Source: Phoronis ovalis (Eukaryota; Phoronida; Phoronidae). Taken from it: a stretch of DNA of 10,381 bases. The stretch lies in assembly GCA_028565635.1 (NCBI GenBank), contig JAOXYB010064345.1:1-10381 (forward strand). Direction: 5' to 3'. The notes below the pieces were generated by a model, which made no database searches, had not been told where the DNA came from, and was given only the letters and a program-made list of their open reading frames with translations. The translations under genes were made by a program, and so were the position numbers. Each line of letters begins with the position of its first letter. Position 1 is the stretch's first letter. Positions 1-9,621 of this stretch are shown here, in pieces.

Positions 1-931
1 AATTATGGGTGGTGGGTATAAAATGAAAGTGCCTTCCCCCCCCTCCCCCACTTTTTTTACTGGAACAGCCCTTACTTTCACTATAGGCCTACATGTGAAA
101 TTCGTTTTTCTGTACAATGGTTTAAAACGGGAGAATACATTATGTACAAAGCCAAGCAACAACATACGGTACCTAGAATACAACCCTGGGTGGAAGGAAC
201 TGTTTATTGTAGATGTGAAAGAATGTTCCTCATATATCATTGTATTTGTTAAACCCTAACTGTCTTTTACAGTGTTCTTCTTAATAACATACTACAATAG
301 GCATAATTGGCACCTGCATAGTCTATTTTTGACAAAGGTTGGTAAAGGAATCTCAATTCACAGAATGGGTTCTTATACACATCGGTAATCAAAATTGTAT
401 TCAAAAATGCATATATACGCTTTCAACACATGCTACAGTGTCTAATAACTTAATACACCTACTACCATATTTCTCATAATATAAAAAGTCTTATTTCAAT
501 TCATGTGTGGCGTGCTTTGTGACATGATCTCTAATTTCTGGCAAGTGCTAGAATTGGATGAGAGGTACATGTAGCACAGTAGAATGGAACCCTTTCTAAA
601 TGCAGTTACTCAAATTTATCACTTAGTAGGTGACATTATAAATCATCAAGCACATAATATAAAATAGTGTATTTCGTGAACAGAATTGTAGTTATTCTAC
701 TATCAGATACCTCATTACTAATTCATCCTTTGTTGTCATAGATATAGGAAATGTAAATGAAATTTTATCCGGGAATAAATGAAGTGATAGTTTGTAAAAA
801 AAACGATGTTTTCAATGTATTGAATGCTAAACACATTTTCACAGTATCATCTGGTGGCATGGACATTAAATTGTAACTAGAAGAGGCAGTAACTGATGCA
901 ATCAACCATGCTTTGCTTGCTCTTGTTTTAG
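1..931 (+). other. NKAIN: Presumed intron upstream of first visible NKAIN exon
   Basis: All three forward frames are broken by many stops and no stretch resembles the N-terminal half of NKAIN (membrane helices 1-3). The segment ends in a usable acceptor, a T-rich tract followed by TTTTAG at 926-931. Because the first visible exon starts inside the protein, this stretch is inferred to be the 3' part of an intron whose upstream exon lies outside the window. The open frame at 5-259 shows no family resemblance and looks like chance. Confidence 0.7.
32..58 (+). repeat. Pyrimidine-rich low-complexity tract
   Basis: An almost pure C/T run: eight C, one T, five C, then a single A and C followed by seven T. 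It is not followed by an AG that opens a plausible exon. No function can be assigned. Confidence 0.8.
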
Positions 932-1123
932 CAAAGTGAGATATTGAATATTGTACCAGGTGGAAAGAGTTGGTGGTTATTGAATGGTATAGGATGCAAA
1001 GTTATCAACAGCAACAACAGTGTGTCTACTGCGCAGGGTCCATCAGAAAATGACATAACTGGCTGTTTAATTGAATATCAATATGTAGAAATAATTCATG
1101 CAGGAATTCAGTGCTTATTTTCT
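932..1123 (+). CDS. NKAIN: NKAIN internal exon: luminal loop and start of TM4
   Basis: NKAIN proteins are small four-pass membrane proteins, enriched in neurons in the animals studied, that bind the Na,K-ATPase beta1 subunit. This 192-nt, 64-codon exon is phase 0 at both ends, with acceptor TTTTAG and donor TCT|GTAAGT. It reads QSEILNIVPGG, then K-SWW, then a GIGC cysteine, a variable stretch, and DITGCLIEYQYVEIIHAG. Vertebrate NKAINs have the same order: NIS..RSWW, GPGC, and TGC.(V/I)(D/E)(Y/F)QYLEVIHS. The two conserved cysteines may pair across the luminal loop. An N-N-S glycosylation sequon lies at 1013-1021. The end (IIHAGIQCLFS) begins the fourth membrane helix, completed by the next exon. 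There is no in-frame start Met, as expected for an internal exon; roughly the first 90-100 residues of the protein are off-window. The family call is very secure; which paralogue it matches is not decided. Confidence 0.95.
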
Positions 1124-1406
1124 GTAAGTATATCTTGCATATTTAATGTTATGAATTTGCTGGAATATTTTTTGTAAGATTATGTCTTTTACTGAATAAC
1201 TTGTACATAATTGAGAAAAGACCTGATTTTTAATATAATTACTGTAACTTCAATCTTTTTTAAAAAAAATTTAGTTTGTAGCGTATATATGCATTGAGTA
1301 CAACTTTTTTGTAATACATCAAGTGGATTACAGGTTATGCTAGTGTGATAGCAATTGAACTATAATAATACTTACATCTGCATATGAATTATTCCATGTC
1401 TTTCAG

Positions 1407-1467
1407 TTACTCGGATTTACATCAGCAATATATGTAATCCATGTTTTTACTGAAGAAGACGATAGTT
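1407..1467 (+). CDS. NKAIN: NKAIN internal exon: TM4 and acidic turn
   Basis: This 61-nt exon follows a 283-bp intron, with acceptor GTCTTTCAG and donor AGTT|GTAAGT. It enters in phase 0 and leaves one base (T). It reads LLGFTSAIYVIHVF, then TEEDDS, matching the family's last membrane helix (LVGFVYACYVI) and the acidic EEEDT just before FDFIGGFD. The leftover T joins TC of the exon at 3014 to make TTC (Phe), recreating FDFIGGFD exactly; this phase agreement is strong proof of the junction. The donor is also read through in a candidate alternative form (1407-1631). Confidence 0.95.
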
Positions 1468-1631
1468 GTAAGTATATGTATTATGGCAACATTGCACGCT
1501 CTCGCACCATTGACAGCTATAGCTCGGCCAGATCACATGACACTTACCTACCTCGAGAAAACTGGAATCTTCCTACGTATATTTCGTTCAGTGATGCCCT
1601 GGATTTATCATCAGTTCAGTCGTCTTTCTGA
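1407..1631 (+). CDS. NKAIN: Candidate composite terminal exon: alternative NKAIN C-terminus
   Basis: If the GTAAGT donor at 1468 is not used, the TM4 frame stays open for 54 codons after Ser (AGT, 1464-1466) to a TGA at 1629-1631. The extension begins CKYMYYGNIARSRTIDSYSS, continues through SHDTYLPRENWNLPTY, and ends SSVQSSF. The residues are balanced: Ser/Tyr/Arg-rich with charged and Trp residues and no poly-Phe/Leu runs. It is also visibly richer in G and C than flanking intron. Both look like coding sequence rather than readthrough noise. An AATAAA lies 31 nt past the stop with a GU-rich tract beyond it. This product would keep TM4 and EEDDS but lose FDFIGGFD and everything after it. Seen: open frame and signals. 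Inferred: that the isoform is made. The main doubt is the strength of the competing donor. Confidence 0.7.
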   Translation, partial: LLGFTSAIYVIHVFTEEDDSCKYMYYGNIARSRTIDSYSSARSHDTYLPRENWNLPTYISFSDALDLSSVQSSF

Positions 1632-1661
1632 ATGTGTGTTGTTCTTTTTGCGGGATTAAGG

Positions 1662-1667
1662 AATAAA
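1662..1667 (+). terminator. NKAIN: Poly(A) signal for the composite terminal exon
   Basis: A canonical AATAAA sits 31 nt after the TGA of the alternative C-terminus. A GU-rich stretch (TTGTGTGGTTGTGTTTT, about 1705-1721) follows roughly 40 nt downstream, the spacing expected of a downstream cleavage element. Cleavage would fall near 1680-1690. This supports intronic polyadenylation. Confidence 0.65.
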
Positions 1668-1689
1668 CAAATGAACTTTATTTCGTTTG

Positions 1690-3159
<1,470 letters not shown>

Positions 3160-3400
3160 TAAGGAAAGAATAGTTGTCCTTAACGCTGTCAACTTTAAAC
3201 TCTTAATGCAGCAAGCATAACTTTTGGCAGTATTATGCATGGCTTATCCACCTGTAGTTAAATTGCATGTGGCTACTGTTAATCTTGCTTTACTCTCTCT
3301 GGGTTGGGTCTGCATCTACTGCCCTGTTCCTGCCATAACAGATAATAGTAAATTGTCATGTAAAATTAACCTTGAATAGTTGTCTGTATACATGTTGTAG

Positions 3401-3408
3401 AAAACAAG
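3401..3408 (+). CDS. NKAIN: Tentative 8-nt NKAIN microexon (frame switch)
   Basis: The exon at 3014-3098 leaves GC (two codon bases), but the long tail frame of the exon at 6196 needs one base carried over. Any exon between them must therefore have length 3n+2. The octamer AAAACAAG is preceded by TGTCTGTATACATGTTGTAG and followed by a good donor (AAG|GTAGGA). It fits: GC|A, AAA, CAA, G|CA gives A-K-Q-A and then the tail (PAAQVNHE...). If it is not spliced onward, the same acceptor opens a short last exon reading KQGRTI and TAA (3420-3422), with AATAAA at 3437-3442. So short a motif can arise by chance. The real linker may be another exon, such as 3231-3253. Confidence 0.25.
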
Positions 3409-3620
3409 GTAGGACAATTTAATTGTTGTTGAACTAAATAAATAACCAAAGGAGTCTCTTTAGACAAAGACATTGTGTCAGTATTTAATAATACACTTGT
3501 TAATGTCACTGCACTGAGAGAGAAAAACTAGTATTTGTGGCAAATATTCTATGCAGATGCTATTTAATCCTTAAGGATTTATTATGGAAAATATTGTTTG
3601 TCAGTAGTGCTTCTTGTACT

Positions 3621-3690
3621 GTAGTTGGAATACTGTAGGGCGCCATGTTGTGAAGTACGGTAGTTGAAATACTGCAGGAGACCATATGTT
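3621..3690 (+). repeat. Diverged tandem duplication, 39-bp period
   Basis: GTAGTTGGAATACTGTAGG at 3621 recurs as GTAGTTGAAATACTGCAGG at 3660. The similarity continues through CCAT, with mostly G/A and T/C changes. It is intronic and no function is visible. Confidence 0.65.
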
Positions 3691-4177
3691 AAACCATCCT
3701 ATGTCAGCAGTTTAATTTTAATTTTCCAAAGTATGGCACAACTAGCAAACATTTTGGTTCTAATTTACATTGTTGCTGATGCTTTGAAGCTATCGTGTAG
3801 TATCACCGGCCCACTAAAATATAGGATTAAAATAACACAGCTAGTAGTCACTTAAACTCTTACTGCATAAATTGAGTAATATTGTGAAACACTGCTGGCT
3901 ACACGTACCAAGTACTTCGTCGGCAGAATCACAAGTATTTAATATATACCGTAATCTCAGAGATATAAAATTACCTTGAAGTGGAACATTATGCTGTATA
4001 CTTAGTTGGTGCCACAAACATTAACCCTGGCTATATGTGTGATATACTGGAAATTGAAATTTGTATAATTTCTCTTACACTCATATACGTAGTTGTAATG
4101 GCTAGTTATAAGTACAACAGATTAACTTTTTTTGATAAATGTTGAATGATGGTGTTTGGCTTTTTACCCATTTGCAG

Positions 4178-4211
4178 TAACAGTCTTATGCCAGATGAGT
4201 ACGACTATTAA
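4178..4211 (+). CDS. NKAIN: Candidate short-form terminal exon of NKAIN
   Basis: A strong acceptor (GGCTTTTTACCCATTTGCAG) opens an exon that accepts the GC left by the exon at 3098. GC|T gives Ala, followed by NSLMPDEYDY and TAA (4209-4211). The product would end ...QPVY-A-NSLMPDEYDY, a short acidic, Tyr-containing C-terminus. Vertebrate NKAINs likewise end within a few residues of QPLY or QPMY, encoded by a tiny last exon entered in the same phase. Supporting points are the matched phase, acceptor quality and peptide composition. Against it, the first clear AATAAA downstream is far off (5691), and ten codons are too few to prove coding. A similar short end would come from skipping directly to 6196 (Ala, TGSTS, stop). 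Confidence 0.45.
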
Positions 4212-4271
4212 ACGACTAAAAGGCACGTGAAATGCGAAGAATGATTTTATGTTGTGAACTGTGATTTCTGT

Positions 4272-4295
4272 TGTGTGTGTGTGTGTGTGTGTGTG
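4272..4295 (+). repeat. (TG)12 microsatellite
   Basis: Twelve uninterrupted TG dinucleotides, about 60 nt downstream of the candidate short terminal exon and within the large intron. Such runs are common and often polymorphic. A UG run near a 3' end could also act as a GU-rich cleavage element, but no AATAAA precedes it. Confidence 0.95.
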
Positions 4296-5265
4296 GGAAA
4301 ATTGTGCAAAACATGGATTATACTGAATATAAACTGTCACCATTGTGCATTTAAACGTTACCTAAATTTTAGTGAGTTCACTTCTGCGTTACTTTAATAC
4401 AGTTGGCATTTATATGTGCCTTTGTTGTCAAGCCTTACATTGCAACTGTTTTTGTTTGTGATGTTAATTAGAAGCTAACATAAAAGCAGTTGTGGTTGTT
4501 ACTGGCAAAGGCAGTTTAGAAATATCTCATCAATCTGACGTCATGAGCCAAAGAAAATTGCAATGCATAGCACGATGAGATTTCAGTATAAGATGATAAT
4601 CCATGTTATATACACGATTTCCTTTGATGCAAATAGATAAGCATGGTAAACGTTTGTTTTCCTATACGTGAAACTATTGTCTAAGTTTTTCTTTCAATTT
4701 CTGTTGTTGTTTTTTATGTCCAGACTGTGTACAATCATTTCAGTTTTGTTTTCTTATTTGTTTGCCTACTGCATACTTCTTATCTTAATCAGTAAATGAA
4801 AATAACATGTTGTGTGGCAACTACAGTTTAACACAGTCAATGTCTTATTTATAAACCAATACTAACCTTGTCTTCAAATTCCCCCTCCCTAAACAAGCCA
4901 CCATCTGATTTAAAAATTCAATATAATCTACAAACATGTACTACTGAGATACCAGTTTTCTTGGTTTGGCTTTGTGTGGCAATAGTGTTTGTGTTATTTT
5001 GTACCACAGCATGGTTTATATTTTAATTTTTTCCTTCTGGAGGTTGGCTACACCTGAAACTCATTTCTTAACAATGTTTGGTTTAACTATGATTCTTGTA
5101 CATTTTATTTCTGGAGTCTGATATTACACTTTTGATCACTATCACTGGCTTTACATTGTGCACCATAAACTTGATGTTATTTGACTTATGCACCACTTGA
5201 TTTTTTATTTATATTCATAGTTCACTGACAATAATCTTTTGTCAATCTCACAAATATCAAAACCT

Positions 5266-5699
5266 ATATTTATTCGAATAGGACACCATCCAAACTTTTT
5301 TGATTTTTTTTTTAGCCTTTTAAATGTACTTGAAATAACTTGTTTACATGTTTGGGGCTCTACTTATTATTTTGGAAATCAACGACTGTAATTTTAAAAA
5401 AAATATCTCGCTACGACACCAACATTTTATTTCTATAACTTTGAAGTACCATCACCCTAACTGGCTAAACATATCATAAACTTTGCAGCGTATCACAAAC
5501 TCAACAACTTTATCACATAGTATGCAGAGTATTTGGCGACATATGCCTCATAATTGTTGACTGCAGAGATAGGATGTGTGTAGCAACTTTTGTCACGTAG
5601 ATCTGACATTAAACGACGCCATAAAAATTATAACCTTTAAAGGTTTACATTCATTTAAATTGACTTTAGATGAAATTTAACTTCTATTCGAATAAATAT
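5266..5699 (+). repeat. Inverted pair of 16-bp sequences
   Basis: CTATTCGAATAAATAT at 5684-5699 is the exact reverse complement of 5266-5281, spanning 434 bp. Only loose similarity continues inward (T-rich with TTTAAATG). Between the arms lies a perfect 14-bp palindrome, AACCTTTAAAGGTT, at 5632-5645. This could be a decayed foldback or MITE-like insertion in the intron. No target-site duplication is visible. Confidence 0.4.
5691..5696 (+). terminator. Possible poly(A) signal for short isoform
   Basis: The first canonical AATAAA downstream of the candidate terminal exon at 4178-4211, about 1.5 kb past its stop. It lies inside the inverted repeat arm. AT-rich DNA yields such hexamers by chance, so the assignment is weak. 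Confidence 0.2.
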
Positions 5700-6195
5700 G
5701 ATGTCCACGAATGGTCTACATTTGAAGGTTTAATAGGAAAACTCAATCTAAATCATGCGTAAATATGTTTGCATTCAGAAATTAATGCTAACGAATCCTA
5801 CATTCACGTCACATTTTTGAATCTTTATTGTGATCAATCCTATTAGATCTGATATGTAGATTTTTCAAGAATTCAATATACAGCTTTGTGTGTTTCATTG
5901 TAAGTATAAAATCTGCTATATCTGACTAAGGGCTGTTCCACTTTTAGTTTATTAGCGAAAAGAATTATAGGAATTTGATCTTCAACTAATAAAATGTTAG
6001 ACATATTGTGGGTTCTGGGTCTTCTAAAAAATACCTTATTTCGTTGTACAACTTAAAGCGAAAAAGTCTTAATGTAGTCTTTTAAAAAGTCTGTAATACA
6101 AATATGTGTATTTTATCCTGTAACTGACCATGATAACTCTAAACAATATAAGTTATCATTGCATCTTATTTAACTTCTGATAATTATTTTTCCAG

Positions 6196-7544
6196 CACCG
6201 GCAGCACAAGTTAACCATGAAATGGAATTTATCAAAATGCGCTACAAACAACCACCAAGGAAAACTAATCGTAGTAAAGTATATGAAACTACAACACTGC
6301 AACCAACTGAGACCATGACATCCACTCCTGAACCTCCTCGAAGGCAAACAATAGAACGAACTGTTCTTGGTCCATCAGAACGTCGAAGTCATAGGCATAG
6401 TAAACGCAAGGAACCTAAAGTTACTAACAACTCTAATAATAAACAACCACGTAAATCCCCAAGTAAGTTGTCATTGTGGAGTAAAGCTTCGTCGAATGCT
6501 AATGAAACTAATGAACCAGAAAGAAGAGAAAATTTGCCATGGGTTCATATAGCCCCATCTGTGCAACGAAGTATACAAGAAGTTAACAGTTCACTGGATT
6601 CGGAATCGTCTCCACCAGCATATGATAGTCATGAGGAATATGGCACTCAAAATGGTTCTGTTCCCACAGTGAATACAAACCCATCTGCCATTAATGCATT
6701 TGGATTTAATACAGACAGACATATACAGCAACCACCTGCTGAACCAAAAAGAAAGCAGAACATACCAATAAATCCTCGTGCTAGCACAGGGCGATCACGT
6801 CCACGAGAAAGACATTCGAGTCATAGCTCTTCTCGAAATATAAAACCAGCAGATGGACAAGCTAATAGAAACCTTGATTATCCAGATGCAGTGAGACAAC
6901 AAAAGTTTTCTAATGGACTTCCATCTGATAATGGGGAAAATGCTGCTAGTAATTCTTCAAGGGATCCTGACTTAAAGTCAGATTCAAGTAGGCAGCCTAG
7001 CTATTCATCAGGTAAACTGCCTCCTTATCCACCATTGCCTTTAGCATACTTGTCAAAGTTTGACAAAAGCAGTGATGGGAAATCTGATTCAACTCATCAG
7101 CCTAGTTATTCTTCTGATAGGTTGCCACCTTTTCCACAAAGACCAGCACAATATACAAAAGCACCAGAATCTAATTCTGACAGACCTGCAAGTTACGCAT
7201 CATCAGATCGTTTACCTTTGCCACCATATCCAAAACATGTTCCAGATCAGTATTCCAATCACAGAATCGAAGAACACAATGCTAGCTATGGTACAGATTA
7301 TGGTTCAAATAGGAATGATGGTTATATCAATGCCGGTTATAGTACAGACAATAAACATAATCCAACTGGGAAGCCTCCAGTTGCTAGTAACCCAATATAT
7401 TCTTCTGTAAATAAAAATAGATATAATTCGCGACCACCAACAAATGAATATAGGGGATATCAGCAACAGGATAGTTATACTAGTCAAGAAAGCATGCATT
7501 CTGGGAATGTTTTCTTCAGAGGACAAGGTGCCAGTCATGTATGA
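6196..7544 (+). CDS. NKAIN: NKAIN terminal exon: long disordered cytoplasmic tail
   Basis: The acceptor TTATTTTTCCAG at 6195 opens a frame (CA then CCG) running 449 codons to TGA at 7542-7544. It reads PAAQVNHE and then MEFIKMRYKQPPRKTNRSKV; numbering below is from that Met at 6222. There is no signal peptide, membrane helix or folded domain. The tail is rich in Ser, Pro, Asn, Tyr, Arg and Gln. Basic clusters lie near residues 53-66 and 184-207, and PPAY (a WW-ligand PPxY) at 131-134. Three Ser/Pro/Tyr repeats span about 252-345, with a PxxPxR SH3-type motif (PPFPQR) at 302-307. Tyr-rich segments lie from 354 to 419, and the last residues SHV fit a class I PDZ ligand. Vertebrate NKAINs lack such a tail; I believe some invertebrate members have long ones but cannot check. 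The start must be a splice junction or, less likely, Met 6222 of a separate gene. Direct joining to 3098 is out of frame for this tail. Confidence 0.8.
6975..7256 (+). repeat. Three imperfect Ser/Pro/Tyr repeats in the NKAIN tail
   Basis: Residues from 252 (KSDSSRQPSYSSGKLPPYP), 287 (KSDSTHQPSYSSDRLPPFP) and 318 (NSDRPASYASSDRLPLPPYP) align as K/N-S-D...P-S-Y-(S/A)-S..(K/R)-L-P-P-x-P. Spacing is 35 and 31 residues. The first two copies remain alike at DNA level (CAGCCTAG(C/T)TATTC(A/T)TC), which suggests local duplication within the exon. Confidence 0.8.
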
Positions 7545-7700
7545 TGTCATGCTTAGAAATATAGAAATAGTGTTCTACACAAGAATTGAACAGTAGTTAT
7601 GGTAATATGTGAAAAGCTTCACTTATTTCCTTGGTTTCTTGTCTTCAGCTTTAGACTTTCAATTTGTATCATGTTTTATAGTGAACTTGATTATTTTGCT

Positions 7701-7747
7701 TAGTAGTAGTAGTAGTAGTAGTAGTGATAGTGGTAGCGGTAGTAGCG
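7701..7747 (+). repeat. (TAG)8 trinucleotide repeat with degenerate tail
   Basis: Eight perfect TAG units (7701-7724) are followed by variants GATAGTGGTAGCGGTAGTAG. In one frame it reads as a polyserine run, but in a 3'UTR this is only a microsatellite. Confidence 0.9.
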
Positions 7748-8357
7748 AAGTGAATAGTTCCCCAACTCTGACAGAGCTTGTGCAGAACACTGAAAATTAC
7801 AGTATTGTGGTTTGTGTTGATAATTTCATTTTTCTGTGTTGGTGCTAAATTATACTTTCAAGCATTTTGTAAAAATTTGTGGTGTGCTAGCAGTTTGTTG
7901 TTATAGCTGAACTAACAAAAATATATATTGCTGGTGTTAGTCTCATTTCACTTAGACTAATCCAGAAATATCCATGTTATTTGTAATGCAAATACCAGTT
8001 ACAAGATCAGTAGAGCACTATAAGTGAAAGCCAAGTGTAGGATAACTTCTTATGTACTAATGTAATTTCATACCTGGTTAAGTTATAAATTCAGTTGCAT
8101 GCTCAATATTTTTACAGCAAGCTATTTCACTTGTAAACTGTTTATTTGCTACTGTTTGCAATGAGATGCCACCTTGTGATAGTGCTATTTGTTACATCCT
8201 AAATAGCTAAGAAACAGCATAGTACCAGATACTATGGGTCTGCACTTCATGCAAGCAGTAGTAATACTTTTAAAAGACTTCAAACCAGAATTGGACAAAT
8301 ATGCAGATTTTAACAAGTACATGTAGTGTATGGTTTAGTATTCATTCTTGTTTTTGT

Positions 8358-8363
8358 ATTAAA
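8358..8363 (+). terminator. NKAIN: Variant poly(A) signal ATTAAA
   Basis: ATTAAA about 0.8 kb past the long-tail stop, followed by a U/GU-rich stretch (TGTATATTCTGTGG, 8371-8384). This is a possible proximal 3' end for the long isoform. A second ATTAAA lies at 8758-8763. Confidence 0.3.
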
Positions 8364-8633
8364 AGCTAAATGTATATTCTGTGGAAATCCCTGTTAATCC
8401 CTTAACTGACATTCTCATTTGAATATGGTGTTTAGTTTGACAGATTATAGTTCTTTATTTCCAAGCCAGACATTTCCATAAACTATCAAGGATCCTACCA
8501 TATTGTTTTCTTTTTGCATGTTAGCCAAATATGTGTGATGCGTTATGATCATAAAATATATGAACTTTGCTCAAACGTCCATGTATGTTATGAGTGGTGA
8601 AACTGGTATTTTATACGATCAAATACCATGTAT

Positions 8634-8641
8634 TGTAAATA
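8634..8641 (+). promoter_or_regulatory. Pumilio/PUF response element in 3'UTR
   Basis: TGTAAATA matches the UGUANAUA consensus bound by Pumilio-family repressors in animal 3'UTRs. A single 8-mer can occur by chance in AT-rich DNA. The site lies upstream of the distal AATAAA signals, so it would be absent if the 8358 signal were used. Confidence 0.3.
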
Positions 8642-9244
8642 ACATTTAAGAGCTGTGATGTGTATAGTCATTTCATATTGTATTTGAAGTTTTAACTTTG
8701 TTTTTAGTTATTTGCTATGCTGTAGAATTTGTTTATACATTTGCTAATTTACAAGGTATTAAATTCTCTTTTGCTTCATGAAAACATTTTGATAGATTTT
8801 TATATCAAGTTAAAACATTGTCTCAAGAATTTAGAATTTGGATTTTTTAAAGTTTTGTACACGCAGATAAAGAATATGAATAATGTCATTAGCTCTGTTT
8901 CATTTATAAATCGGTCATATTGCTATCAAGTTCATTCATATCTTTAAAGGAACTTGATTTTGCAAAGATGGTGTGTATCAGTATATATTGTTGTCTGAGT
9001 GATTATATTATTTGACTATGTAATTAACAAAGCTAAGCCTGTCTGAAGCTATTTTTATGATGCACCAACAGCAGTTGAAAATTTGTAATCAATAGTAGAT
9101 AAAAAGAACAAATTTCTGTAATATGGCATACGTCACCTTAAAGAAACATCAAAAATATTTTGGGTGCACAGTACGCACTTGTAATATATAGATCATTTAA
9201 CTACCACTTTATGTTGCATGTTAATATCAGAAAAAGCATTTTGT

Positions 9245-9258
9245 AATAAACAAATAAA
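9245..9258 (+). terminator. NKAIN: Paired AATAAA poly(A) signals
   Basis: Two overlapping-range canonical hexamers (9245-9250 and 9253-9258) lie in an A/T-rich stretch followed by a T-run. They precede the change in base composition at about 9287. This is the most convincing distal 3' end for the long NKAIN transcript, about 1.7 kb after its stop, although the downstream sequence is not clearly GU-rich. Confidence 0.45.
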
Positions 9259-9301
9259 TATAAATAATTTTTTTATAGGAAACCTTATAATTTTGCTAGT
9301 C

Positions 9302-9621
9302 CCAGGGAGAAAGTGGGTACTGATGTTCCAGAACATGGCTTTTTCAAAAAGCCTGTTATGCCTACAGAACTAAGATCCTTGATCTCAAAAATTAGCCAGT
9401 CGTAATGACCTAATGTATTTGAGTGACTACTTGGAAAAATTGTCCCGTTGTATTGGCCTAACGAAGTGACAGTTTCGACGACAACCCAAGTGTCATACCT
9501 CTAAAAAGAACACCGCTTTTCGTGATTTTTCGCAGAGAACCTGTCTAAAAATATAGTGACCCTTTGACACAAATTTTTATTGGGATATAGGCGTACCCAC
9601 TTTCATATTGACTCTCCCTGG
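9302..9621. mobile_element. Inverted-repeat (MITE-like) element, tentative
   Basis: Left arm CCAGGGAG then AAAGTGGGTAC (9302-9320) has its reverse complement at the right as GTACCCACTTT (9593-9603) and CTCCCTGG (9614-9621). Ten extra bases (CATATTGACT) split the right arm. The 320-bp span has no coding capacity, which fits a non-autonomous foldback or MITE. No clean target-site duplication is seen next to the arms, so the ends are uncertain. Confidence 0.4.
9323..9353. repeat. Two adjacent palindromes
   Basis: ATGTTC-CA-GAACAT (9323-9336) abuts GGCTTTTTCAAAAAGCC (9337-9353), whose 8-bp arms pair perfectly around one base. They sit just inside the left arm of the inverted-repeat element. Confidence 0.75.

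Larger units (their letters stand above)
4296..6195 (+). other. NKAIN: NKAIN intron, last part
   Basis: AT-rich and stop-dense. There are several acceptor-like polypyrimidine tracts (AG at 4723, 5009, 5220, 5315, 5488), but none opens an exon with both a good donor and the phase needed to reach 6196. AATAAA occurs at 5691-5696 and 5988-5993 and could serve a short isoform ending at 4211. A dispersed inverted repeat (5266-5281 with 5684-5699) and a palindrome (5632-5645) are noted separately. The intron ends in AATTATTTTTCCAG. Confidence 0.6.
7545..9286 (+). other. NKAIN: Probable 3' untranslated region of the long isoform
   Basis: AT-rich sequence following the TGA with no supported coding frame. 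It contains a (TAG) tract, a Pumilio-type TGTAAATA at 8634-8641, ATTAAA variants at 8358-8363 and 8758-8763, and paired AATAAA at 9245-9258. The 3' end cannot be fixed from sequence alone; candidates lie near 8380, 8780 and 9275. Confidence 0.6.

Noticed and set aside
5-259. 84-codon open frame at the left edge
   Set aside because: No NKAIN N-terminal motifs or other domain, low-complexity Pro/Phe start from a pyrimidine tract, and no good donor at its end.
3231-3253. 23-nt candidate linker exon (Ala-IMHGLST) with the required 3n+2 length
   Set aside because: The phase fits, but the donor (CCT|GTAGTT) is poor and the acceptor tract is short. Kept only as an alternative to 3401-3408.
4321-4400. 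GTGAGT donor-like site at 4372 and GTAAGT at 5900
   Set aside because: No upstream acceptor gives an open exon of the right length and phase for either site, so they are likely decoys.
4724-5560. Several acceptor-like sites (4723, 5009, 5220, 5315, 5488) opening 20-37 codons
   Set aside because: The peptides are mostly Phe/Leu/Ile-rich, as expected from T-rich intron, and no donor gives the phase required to reach 6196 except weak GTTTAA, GTCAAT or GTGTAG sites.
6156-7550. Overlapping open frames on both strands inside the long tail exon (6156-6347, 6367-6552, 7060-7410, 7305-7550)
   Set aside because: Shadows of the real 6196-7544 frame, without motifs or start context of their own.
7609-7848. 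79-codon frame containing polyserine
   Set aside because: The serines come from the (TAG) microsatellite in the 3'UTR; the rest is Phe/Leu/Val-rich translated noncoding sequence.
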